The translations under genes were made by a program, and so were the position numbers. A DNA stretch of 64,000 nucleotides from Paraburkholderia monticola (GTDB lineage Bacteria > Pseudomonadota > Gammaproteobacteria > Burkholderiales > Burkholderiaceae), in the NCBI RefSeq assembly GCF_001580545.1, contig NZ_LRBG01000011.1, forward strand, positions 1 through 64,000, in the 5' to 3' direction. Positions 1 to 7,390 of this stretch are shown in pieces; the stretch's first letter is position 1, and every line of letters begins with the position of its first letter. A model generated the notes under the pieces. The model was not told where the DNA came from, made no database searches, and saw only the letters and a program-made list of their open reading frames with translations.

Positions 1-504
1 TTTTTTGGGGCCGGCGGGATGGCCATTTCGGGCCTGACCGGCGAGAACCGCCGGCTCGCGAAAGACTACCTGGAAGGGCTCGGCATCCTCGCGTCGATGC
101 GGCTGTGCCCGAACGTGCCCGGCCAGTACGCGATCCAGACCGCGCTCGGCGGCTATCAGAGCATCAACGACCTGATCGCGCCAGGGGGGCGACTCTACAG
201 GCAGCGTGAGCTCGCGTACGACATGCTGACGGCGATCCCCGGCGTGAGCTGCGTGAAGCCCGAGGCGGCGCTGTACATGTTCCCGCGGCTCGACCCGAAG
301 GTGTATCCGATCCAGAACGACCAGCAGTTCATTCTCGACCTGCTGCTCGAAGAGCGCGTGCTGCTCGTGCAGGGCACCGGCTTCAACTGGAAGACGCCGG
401 ATCACTTCCGCGTCGTGTTCCTGCCGAACGTCGACGACCTCGCGGATTCGATCAACCGGATCGCGCGTTTCCTCGATGGCTACCGCAAACGTCATACGGC
501 CTGA
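1..504 (+). CDS. alaA: Alanine-type PLP aminotransferase, C-terminal part (5' truncated by window edge)
   Basis: The last 167 residues of a class I/II aminotransferase are visible. The lysine that binds PLP lies upstream of the window. The segment ASMRLCPNVPGQYAIQTALG and the C-terminal block around GTGFNW and DHFRVVFLP match the AlaA (YfbQ) type of pyruvate-utilising alanine transaminase; the Arg of DHFR is expected to hold the substrate carboxylate. The open frame continues to base 1, so the methionine at 19 is internal. The first six codons (FFGAGG) do not match the usual GFRxGW of the family and look like errors at a sequence end. In related genomes hom and thrC commonly follow this gene; here a mobile-element region follows instead. 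Confidence 0.85.
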   Translation, partial: FFGAGGMAISGLTGENRRLAKDYLEGLGILASMRLCPNVPGQYAIQTALGGYQSINDLIAPGGRLYRQRELAYDMLTAIPGVSCVKPEAALYMFPRLDPKVYPIQNDQQFILDLLLEERVLLVQGTGFNWKTPDHFRVVFLPNVDDLADSINRIARFLDGYRKRHTA

Positions 505-976
505 TGGGTCGCCAGACAGTTGTATCGCTTAAACGTCAGTTAGAAAATCGTGTTTCTGCTTCGGCGGAAGCTGTTCTAGCAAACCAACGAGCAGACTAGT
601 CCGAGGAATGCTGAAAACGACGGAATCCTTCGAGTCATCAGTGAGCCCACTGGACGTACGCGATGAATTAAGCAAGCCGCACCAAAATTCATTCGCGCTG
701 GGTTCGACGCGAACGCGGAGTTACTCCAACGCTCGGTCGTGGTGTCAGGCGGGGCTTGCCGTTGCCTCAGTAGTCTCGCAACGTTGAACGACACCAGCTC
801 GCCGATATCGGCGCCGGGCCCACTTTGAGCCAAATCGGCTGGCAAATCGAGCAGATACTCGCGAGGCTCGACTTGCAGGTGTGGCGCGCGAGCGTCAAGG
901 CTATGATCATGACGCTCGCCTTCACTCGGGCAACCGTCCCAGCAAAGGAGATAGGACTTCCTCCCCCGCCCACAGC
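505..976. other. Gene-poor stretch after the aminotransferase
   Basis: Several short overlapping frames occur on both strands, but none has a recognisable product, ribosome binding site or consistent codon use. It is probably degraded DNA at the junction with the accessory region. No terminator or RNA gene was recognised. Confidence 0.4.
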
Positions 977-1120
977 GATCAAATGCGACGCTCGCTCAAG
1001 TTGTTCTCGACGGATAGCAGGTCTTTGGTAAAGAGCGCCGCCGTTTTTTTCTTGATTCCCAGATTCATCCTCGGGCGCTTGTTCTCCGCTTTCAGGCGCA
1101 ACAATTCCATCTCCTCCAGC
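977..1120 (-). pseudogene. Decayed IS3-type OrfA C-terminal fragment
   Basis: Read on the minus strand, the stretch gives MELLRLKAENKRPRMNLGIK followed by KKTAALFTKDLLSVENN. This resembles the leucine-zipper end of IS3-family OrfA proteins (pattern LRxENxxLKxxxxILKKAAAxFA). There is no intact start, helix-turn-helix or OrfB next to it. It is read as a relic of a transposase; the match is from memory of the family pattern only. Confidence 0.35.
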
Positions 1121-1288
1121 GTTCACCCCCCCTTGCGCCTGCGCTGCTCAGCCCTGGTCGGCCATGACGGCAGACAAACAGGGACCCGGGAGGTGCGAAA
1201 CCGCATCGACGTGCCCACTCCCCGGTATCCAAGGCAAAGGTGCCGCGGGCCGGAGTTGGCCCACCAGTCGAAATCAGGGCGATATGCA

Positions 1289-1574
1289 AATTCGTACTGG
1301 TCCCGCCAGTTCGGTGCGGCCGTCTGATTTCGCCATCTGACTGATTTTCCGACAATGAGATCCAACACGAAATTTTATGTTTCGTTCATCAGTCACGCGA
1401 AGTAGCCGAATCGACCCCTGAGACGACGAGGATTGTTCCATCGTTCTAAAAGTGTCGGACCTATGTTCAGGCGTCGCGTTACCAACGATCAATCTGACCG
1501 GTTCCGATCATGACTCAAGATATTCGACCTGATGTGCAAGCTGCGATGCGGACCTTGACCCACGAGGAAGGCCC
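1289..1574 (+). repeat. Copy 1 of a ~285-bp direct repeat covering the upstream region and first codons
   Basis: From the shared start AATTCGTACTGG onward this segment aligns with 7108-7390 in the same orientation. Shared blocks include TTTCGTTCATCAG, ACGCGAAGTAGCCGAATCGA, CAACGATCAATCT and ACCGGTTCCGATCATGACTC. Similarity runs through the ATG at 1510 and about 21 codons, then stops abruptly after the codons for a Glu-Glu/Asp-Gly stretch. The copies have diverged by many substitutions and small indels, so the duplication is not recent. Confidence 0.85.
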
Positions 1575-3042
1575 TCCCGCTTTGGCACACCGCCCGATGG
1601 GATGGCTGATTACGGCACTGCTTGGCTTGGTGGCAAGTGGCCATGTAGGTGCGCAAACGAAGCCTGATCAGGCATTGGTCAGCGATGCTGCAATTGCACT
1701 GAAATCAATTTCGGCGGAGGCAAAACAGCCGTCTACGTCGACAAGCCGCACGCCCCCAACGACGTTCGCGCAGTGGCTTGAAACGCAACCGTCGAGTACA
1801 GATGGCATACCTTCGATAGATTCAGCCGCGCTACGTCGCATCTTCCTTAGCGCTGTCGAGGAGGCGGAGAAGCGCAGTCCCGAAGTGGGGCAGGCGTATG
1901 CCGACTACGAGGCCGCAAACGCAGATGTCGACGAAGCGAAAGGGCAGCGGTGGCCACAAGTTGATATCGGCTCGCAGACGCAGGGCCTTAAATTTGGTCC
2001 CGGCAATCAGAACGGCTACGACAACGGTAATGTGGTTACGGCGACTGTTACCACGACCGTATACGACTGGGGCCGCACAAAGAACACGATTGGGAGCCGT
2101 GAGCATCTCTCGGATGCCGCGCGCAGCAATTACACTGCGGCTCGCGACCAGAATGCGTTCGACGTGACGAGCACGCTTGTTGAGTTGGGCAAACAACGCG
2201 CAATCGTTGAGTTGAGTCAGCAATTCGTCGAGAGGATGGCCACGCTCGTGAAAATGCTCGGTGAAATTGTGGCTGTCGACCGAGGTCGCGGTAGCGAACT
2301 CACGCAGGCGAAGGCCCGTCTGTTGCAGGCTGAAGCCGCGCGTGATTCCGCACAAGCCAGGGTGCGCGATGCGGAACTGAAGTTACAGAAGCTGGTAGGC
2401 GAGACCACTCCGCCGATTCCGCGCGCGCGCAACTGGCCCATCGAGCCCGGCAAACTGCCGCAACTTCTGCAGCAGGTAGATTCTCATTCGAGCCTGCGTC
2501 AGATTCAGTCTGAGGCGAATGCTGCCGACCTGAATGCAAAGGCGGTGAAAGCGTCGGGACTGCCGTCGGTCAACTGGGTTGTCAGTGCGAATACCGGGGT
2601 CGGAGGCACGGGACAACGAGCTCCGTGGCAGACCATGCTGACGCTCAACTGGGGGGCATTTCGTGGCGGTTCGACGCAGGCGGCCACGGCTGCGGCCGGG
2701 TATAGGGCACATGCCACGTGGCAGCGCTTCGATCAGCGGCGGCGTGACCTTGAATATGGCATTCGTGCTGCGGATCAGGACGCGCACACTATGCTTAGCC
2801 GTGCGGACCAATATGAACGACTCTCCGCCGAGACTGATCAGGTGCGCAAGGCTTTCTTCGAACAGTGGTACCACCTGGGCAAACGAACCCTTCTGGATGT
2901 GTTGCTCGCCGAGAACGATCACTATGGCAACAGCGTGAGCGAAGTGACGAATCGCTTCGACGGCTACGCGGCGGTACTGCTGGAATACGCATCGGCAGGT
3001 GCACTGGTTGACTGGCTAGCGACTGGCCGCAGCGGCAGTTGA
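1510..3042 (+). CDS. TolC/LapE-like outer-membrane channel of a type I secretion system, chimeric N-terminus
   Basis: This 510-residue protein carries an outer-membrane efflux (OEP) region from about residue 115 to 500, with the long helical repeats typical of TolC proteins. It should form the outer-membrane tunnel for the ABC transporter and adaptor encoded at 7326 and 9716. A signal-like hydrophobic stretch (GWLITALLGLVASGHVGA) lies at about residues 31-48, unusually far from the N-terminus. The first ~21 residues (MTQDIRPDVQAAMRTLTHEE) match the start of the ABC transporter (MTQDVFPDVQAAAQTLTNED) rather than any signal peptide. The original start was probably closer to the hydrophobic stretch, for example the Met at residue 30. 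No clear Shine-Dalgarno precedes the ATG at 1510. Gene and partners are separated by insertion-sequence debris. Confidence 0.85.
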   Translation: MTQDIRPDVQAAMRTLTHEEGPPALAHRPMGWLITALLGLVASGHVGAQTKPDQALVSDAAIALKSISAEAKQPSTSTSRTPPTTFAQWLETQPSSTDGIPSIDSAALRRIFLSAVEEAEKRSPEVGQAYADYEAANADVDEAKGQRWPQVDIGSQTQGLKFGPGNQNGYDNGNVVTATVTTTVYDWGRTKNTIGSREHLSDAARSNYTAARDQNAFDVTSTLVELGKQRAIVELSQQFVERMATLVKMLGEIVAVDRGRGSELTQAKARLLQAEAARDSAQARVRDAELKLQKLVGETTPPIPRARNWPIEPGKLPQLLQQVDSHSSLRQIQSEANAADLNAKAVKASGLPSVNWVVSANTGVGGTGQRAPWQTMLTLNWGAFRGGSTQAATAAAGYRAHATWQRFDQRRRDLEYGIRAADQDAHTMLSRADQYERLSAETDQVRKAFFEQWYHLGKRTLLDVLLAENDHYGNSVSEVTNRFDGYAAVLLEYASAGALVDWLATGRSGS

Positions 3043-3052
3043 GCGTTCACCG

Positions 3053-3300
3053 AGGCGGGGTTGCTGGGCGCAAAGGGATAATCGACCGTACGCATGCGCT
3101 ATCTGGTTCACAACAAACGCAGCCGGTCGGCACCGCGAGATCGAGCGCGTACTACCGACCACGGTCGGTCAGCAGGGCCAATGAGTCGCTGATGTGACGA
3201 GTCGACGAACTACACATGGAGTTCAGCTTGCCTGAGCACTGATGCTGGCGCACCTGTCATAGCGGAAAGGCTATGAAGTTGGTCGCCGCCGCTATGGCGA
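3053..3300 (+). pseudogene. Degenerate IS3-type OrfB N-terminal fragment, plus strand
   Basis: The DNA here aligns by eye with the reverse complement of the OrfB start at about 4320-4590, sharing GCTGGGCGCAAAG, ATCGACCGTACGC and GAGCACTGATGCTGG-like blocks. The reading frame is destroyed by several stops. It is a second, independently decayed copy of the same kind of transposase in inverted orientation. It begins right after the stop of the TolC-like gene. Confidence 0.6.
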
Positions 3301-3606
3301 GTGTGTGTAGTCGAGCCGCTGATCAACTATGTGACCGAACGCGCACGCACGTTCCCGGACCTAAGTATTGAACGGCTGCTACGGACGTAGCTTCCGGCGA
3401 CATTCACGGGTCGAGTGATTTGTCCTTGTTTGTCAGTCACGTGGCAGGATCGTTCGAAGCTTTGTCAGGTAAGGCTCCGTGGGGCGTCATTCTGAAAAAC
3501 TCCGCGGCGGTCGGTTGTTTTCCGGACGGGTTGCCTATATTTGTGCCGCCGCGATTATTGCGCGCGATATTCTGACATAATCACTCACCGTCGGGACAAC
3601 TAGGCA
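3301..3606. other. Non-coding debris, possibly with an IstA-like fragment
   Basis: A short plus-strand stretch at about 3313-3400 translates as LINYVTERARTFPDLSIERL, which resembles the N-terminal region of IS21-type IstA proteins, but it is too short for a firm call. The rest up to the IS3 relic shows no gene. Confidence 0.3.
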
Positions 3607-4590
3607 TTAGTGGGAGTGGGCACTTTTGTTGAACCGGATGCCCCCCACACCCGAGCTGCGAGGTGTTCCCTGGCTCGTTCGGACAGGTTCTCGATATTTT
3701 TGAATGGAGCATCCGACGCAACCACGCCGCCGATTTGATCGCAGGCAGCGTCGCGAAGTATGCCTCCCGGCGTCTGATCTGCTAGGCTCGAATGGGGGCT
3801 GTTTCCGGTTGAGCAGCTCTATGTATTCGCCAATGGAGCGCCGAGCATGGCTGACCGACTCGTTGGCCTTCAGATAGACTCCCTCGTACCTGAGGCTGCG
3901 CCAGACTTGTTCGGCGAACACGTTGTCACAGCAGCTGCCACGGCCATCCATCGACAGCCGGAATACCCGCAGCACGGCCTCGGTGAACGCGCCCGCCGCG
4001 AACAGTCCGCCCTGATCGGTGCTCACGATGTCGGGCAGCCCGCAGCGCGCGAGTGCCTCCTCGGGTACCTCGATAGCGTACTTAGCTTTCAGCGTAATGG
4101 CACCCCCGTGTGCGAGTACCTTGCAACTCAGCCCGTTCATCACTGGCGTCAGATAGATGAAGCCATGCATCGTCGGAATGTACGTCGTGTCGAGTGCCGC
4201 CGTTGGGTTGGCCCGTTCGGTCTTCAGGCCACGCAGCAGATAAGGCCAGATATTGTGCTGCGTGTCGCGGTGGATCGCGGTCGGCTTGATGTAAAGCGCT
4301 TCCACGTCCATGCCCTTTATCAGCGTGAGCACGCGGCGGCGATTAACTCCATGGGCTCTCCGGCGCAACAGGTGCACCAGCATCCGCGCTCAGACAAACG
4401 GAACCTCCATGTGCCGCTCGTCGAGTTACCACATCAGGAGCTGATTGGCCCCGTTCACCGCAAGCGGTCGGTAATGCGCGTTTGGTCCTCCGGTGCCGAC
4501 GAGCGGCATCGATTGCGAAGCTCCCAGCGCAGGCGTACGGTCGATCATCGCTTTGCGCCCAGCCATCCCGCCTTGGTGGGCGCGCCGTCC
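3607..4590 (-). pseudogene. IS3-family transposase OrfB, inactivated
   Basis: The minus strand encodes most of an IS3-group OrfB integrase: YIKPTAIHRDTQHNIWPYLL, ALDTTYIPTMHGFIYLTPVM with the first catalytic Asp, TDQGG with the second, and the RSIGEYIELLNRKQPPFEPS end of the rve domain. The N-terminal part (MIDRTPALG, then RMLVHLLRR) is interrupted by in-frame stops near 4390 and 4430. The catalytic core also has odd residues, such as GLSCKVLAHGG where families have WYSRKVLAWR. The longest open piece is 3607-4383. The element is dead and old. Confidence 0.8.
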
Positions 4591-4853
4591 AAGAAGTCAT
4601 TCGCCTGCGTCAAGCTGCCGATCTTGGCATGCAGTGCCATCAGGTCTGCCGGTCGCTCGGTCGACGGCGCTCCTGCCGCGCCAAAACCGTCTGCCGCACG
4701 CTCCTGCGACTGTCGCTTCCATTCCATGATCTGGTTCGGATGCGTGTCGAACTGCTGCGCCAGTTGGGCCAGCGTCCGCTCGCCTTTATTCGTTGCCGGC
4801 GCCACCTTCGCTATGAACGCCGAGGACTGTGTCTGTCGGGTTTTCCTCGTCAT
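4545..4853 (-). CDS. IS3-family transposase OrfA, relic with open frame
   Basis: A 102-residue OrfA remains open. It has an N-terminal helix-turn-helix region (LAQLAQQFDTHPNQIMEWKR, about residues 29-48) and a C-terminal leucine-zipper part (LMALHAKIGSLTQANDFLDG) ending in GAKR, as usual in this family. It precedes and slightly overlaps the OrfB relic, which is the normal IS3 layout where OrfB is reached by a -1 frameshift. Because OrfB is broken, no active transposase is expected. The start MTRKTRQTQ was chosen because it matches the usual M(S/T)RKTRR family start. Confidence 0.75.
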   Translation of the reverse strand: MTRKTRQTQSSAFIAKVAPATNKGERTLAQLAQQFDTHPNQIMEWKRQSQERAADGFGAAGAPSTERPADLMALHAKIGSLTQANDFLDGAPTKAGWLGAKR

Positions 4854-4970
4854 CGTGTCAGGTCCCTTTGCCCGCACTATTGTTGGCTCAGGTTCCGGTC
4901 AATCCACTTGTCCGGCTGTCCAGATTTGCTCGGGCGTCTCTCAATCATTACCGATCTATTCGAAATCTGT

Positions 4971-4988
4971 AATGTATGTGACTACATT
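4971..4988. promoter_or_regulatory. Inverted repeat upstream of the LuxR-type regulator (candidate operator)
   Basis: AATGTA-TGTGAC-TACATT is a perfect 6-bp inverted repeat with a 6-bp spacer, ending 20 bp before the regulator's ATG. Position and symmetry suit an operator, possibly for autoregulation. No binding data can be inferred. Confidence 0.4.
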
Positions 4989-5008
4989 TCAAAGCAGGAA
5001 ACCTTCAA

Positions 5009-5716
5009 ATGGATGATTTCACCATCCGGGTCATTCTCGCCGATGACCATCCAGCTGTCGTTGCCGGATTACTCCATACGCTCAAGAAGCACCGCACGCT
5101 TGACGTTGTGGATACGGTTGGCAATTCCACCGAATTGGTTGCCGCACTTGGCAAGCAGCCCTGCGACGTACTCGTATCCGACTACGCGATGCCCGGCGGA
5201 GACTATGGCGACGGCATCACACTGTTTTCATTTTTGCGACGCCGGTACCCGGCTCTACGGATTGTCATATTGACCATGATTGACAATCCTGGCGTGATTC
5301 GCTCTATTCTCAAGCTCGACATTCAATGCATTCTAAGTAAGGCTGATACGACCGACCATCTGCTAGCCGCAATTCATGGCGCATATGCAAATGGTCGTTA
5401 TTTTTCCCCTACCATTTCGAAGATTGTCTGGCAGCTCGACGTTGAATCTTCCGGTTCCAGTAGCCGGGCGCTCACCAAGCGTGAGTCTGAGGTAATTCGG
5501 CTGTTTGTATCGGGACTCTCTGTCAACGAAATTGCGGCGCAACTCAGTCGCAGCAAACAGACTATCAGCGCGCAAAAGACCAGTGCGATGCGTAAGCTTG
5601 GCGTGGAGACCGACACCGAGCTGATCAAGTACTCGATCGGGGCGGCGCTCGCGGAGGAGCCGGATGACAAAGATCGCAATGATGGGCTGGACGACCCCAA
5701 ACCGGGGGCAAGCTAA
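5009..5716 (+). CDS. NarL/FixJ-family response regulator (RcsB/BvgA-like)
   Basis: This 235-residue protein has a receiver domain (about 5-125) and a LuxR-type DNA-binding domain (about 154-212). Receiver residues are in place: acidic pair D12-D13, phospho-acceptor D58 in LVSDYAMPGG, T89 and K111. The output domain has the usual LTKRESEVIRLFVSGLSVNE start and the NEIAAQLSRSKQTISAQK recognition helix. The insert GGDYGDGI after the phosphorylation site is typical of RcsB/BvgA-like members. No sensor kinase is adjacent, so it is an orphan here. Its position between the parts of the type I secretion set suggests it controls them, which is inference. It is the only intact gene between the IS relics. 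Confidence 0.88.
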   Translation: MDDFTIRVILADDHPAVVAGLLHTLKKHRTLDVVDTVGNSTELVAALGKQPCDVLVSDYAMPGGDYGDGITLFSFLRRRYPALRIVILTMIDNPGVIRSILKLDIQCILSKADTTDHLLAAIHGAYANGRYFSPTISKIVWQLDVESSGSSSRALTKRESEVIRLFVSGLSVNEIAAQLSRSKQTISAQKTSAMRKLGVETDTELIKYSIGAALAEEPDDKDRNDGLDDPKPGAS

Positions 5717-5880
5717 CCCTATTGTGGCGCGACAATCTGGATGAGAGATAGGCGACAAACAATATGAGAATGGCGCGGCGGCATCGAAAATGGAGATGTT
5801 GACTGACGCTGACAATCGCAGCGCGTCAATCAGTCTTTGGCGAGAAGTCCTCCCGGCGCTACGGCACGTCGACGTTGTGG
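5717..5880. other. Short gap between regulator and IS66 relic
   Basis: No convincing gene or terminator. A 62-codon open frame starting at 5790 runs straight into the IS66 end and is not supported. Confidence 0.35.
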
Positions 5881-6418
5881 GTAAGCGGTCAGCAAACCCA
5901 CCCGTCTTGAAGGATTCGGCTGGTAGATGGTTTAGGCCGGCAGCCAGCGACGTGGTAGCAAAGCTGCGATGTCGCTAGCTCGGCGGATCGGCAGTCATGT
6001 GAGCACATTGCTTAGATAGGCGTGCGGTTCATGTGCATTGAGTTGTGCTGAGCACAGCAGGCACGTGATGGCTGTGGCGCGTCAGACCGCTCGCAAGTGA
6101 GCCAGCGACCAGCCAATTCGCCCTGCCGATGGCCCATGGACGGATCTGATTCTCGACCCAGTTGTTGTCTATCGGCACGTGCCTGTCGTCGGGATAGCGC
6201 GTCAGCGCTTCCCAGCGTTTAGGACTGTAGTCGAGCGCATTCGCAATCGCGGAGCCTTCCGGAACCAGTTTGCGCTGCGACATCTTCCATTTGCAAAGGG
6301 CGTCGTGCACCAGTGTGCTCCGGCGCCGTCGAAGCTCCCGGCGCTCTTCGGTATTCAGCACCACGGCGTCGCGCTCGTTGTCGTAAAGACAGCGAGAACG
6401 GCATTGCCTGTTTTGTAG
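5881..6418 (-). mobile_element. IS66-family element, right end with TnpC C-terminal remnant
   Basis: The minus strand gives a typical TnpC ending: LVPEGSAIANALDYSPKRWE, then VPIDNNWVENQIRPWAIGRA with the last catalytic Glu context, then NAHEPHAYLSNVLT and SDIAALLPRRW in a shifted frame. A frameshift and a stop split the piece, and everything upstream of the DDE core is missing. The plus-strand sequence starting at 5881, GTAAGCGGTCAGC, matches the GTAAGCG start of IS66-family terminal inverted repeats, so the right tip appears to be preserved. The left part was lost, probably by later insertions. Confidence 0.8.
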
Positions 6419-6479
6419 TGTTCACGTGTCCACCTATTTTAAGTGGATACGATGCGTCCAAGACCTTCAGTCCAACTCG

Positions 6480-6914
6480 GGACGTATGACCGGGCGCGTA
6501 CGGCGATAACTCGCGACGTCAAGCTCGACGACGGTCCAGTGATGAACCAACAGGCCGACGGCCGCCAATGCCATAGACGGATCAAGGAACACCTTGTTGT
6601 ATTCCCTAAGCGGTGACCGGCTGTTATGGAAGGGATGGGGCGGCGCTTATACCTGGAGCTGATGAGTTCAATGAGGACCGATGTCTCGGCCTGGTCATTG
6701 GTGACATACCCGAGATCGTCCAGAATGAGCAGATCGAATAGATCCAGCGATTGATGGCAACATCGAGAGCCAGTTCACGACCAGCGAGCTGGAGCCGCCG
6801 CACGAGGTCAGAGGTGCGGCCAGAGTCGCCTGCACAACGAAATGCCGATCGGGTTGTCTGCGCCCGAGAGAGCAATTGCGCACAGCGCAACTGCCCGCAT
6901 TCGTTTGAGTTCAT
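6480..6914 (-). pseudogene. IS21-family IstB ATPase remnant
   Basis: Reading the minus strand across frames gives DLVRRLQLAGRELALD, then a frame-shifted version of the Walker B region (DLLILDDLGYV type), then REYNKVFLDPSMALAAVGLL and VHHWTVVELDVASYRRT. These are consecutive parts of the IstB transposition helper of IS21-like elements. The Walker A part and istA are missing, and at least two frameshifts separate the pieces. It lies next to the IS66 relic, which points to nested insertion and decay. Confidence 0.7.
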
Positions 6915-7107
6915 GGGCTGGCGTGCCGCTGCTGGGATTGTTCTCCAAAGGCTCCCCCAATATTCAGAATGGCGTCGCGCATTGATTCGCTATGCAAACG
7001 ACGTCAGTACCCGAGTTTTCGCCTTGGTTTATAAGCCGCTCGCGTGAGGGCCTCGCTTTAGCGCTGCTCCGTCCAGTGGCATTTGGGTGAAAGGTGAGCG
7101 AGCTACG
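6915..7107. other. Unassigned gap between the IstB relic and the repeat
   Basis: No gene or terminal repeat was recognised. The boundary with the 7108 repeat is abrupt. Confidence 0.3.
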
Positions 7108-7390
7108 AATTCGTACTGGTCCTGCTCCGTCGATGTGACCGTCTGATTTTTTCAGCTGACTTATTTTTAGACAATGGGAACCAGTGCGAAATTCTACGTT
7201 TCGTTCATCAGCCACGCGAAGTAGCCGAATCGACCCTTAGGCGACAAGAATTGTTTCATCGTTCTGTACGTCCAGATCACGGTTCAGGTATTGCGCCACA
7301 ACGATCAATCTAACCGGTTCCGATCATGACTCAAGACGTTTTTCCTGATGTGCAGGCTGCGGCGCAGACCCTGACCAACGAGGACGGCCT
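7108..7390 (+). repeat. Copy 2 of the ~285-bp direct repeat covering the upstream region and first codons
   Basis: This is the partner of 1289-1574, in the same orientation. Here the coding part is the natural N-terminus of the ABC transporter gene, so this copy is probably the source and the TolC-side copy the derived one. Both copies keep CCGGTTCCGATC directly before the ATG and lack a clear Shine-Dalgarno. Confidence 0.85.

Noticed and set aside
3847..5016. Open frame of 389 codons on the plus strand over the IS3 relic
   Set aside because: It is the antisense of the transposase pieces, which are recognisable on the minus strand. It runs across several unrelated segments.
5790..5978. 62-codon open frame after the response regulator
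   Set aside because: It runs into the IS66 terminal repeat and shows no family or ribosome binding site.
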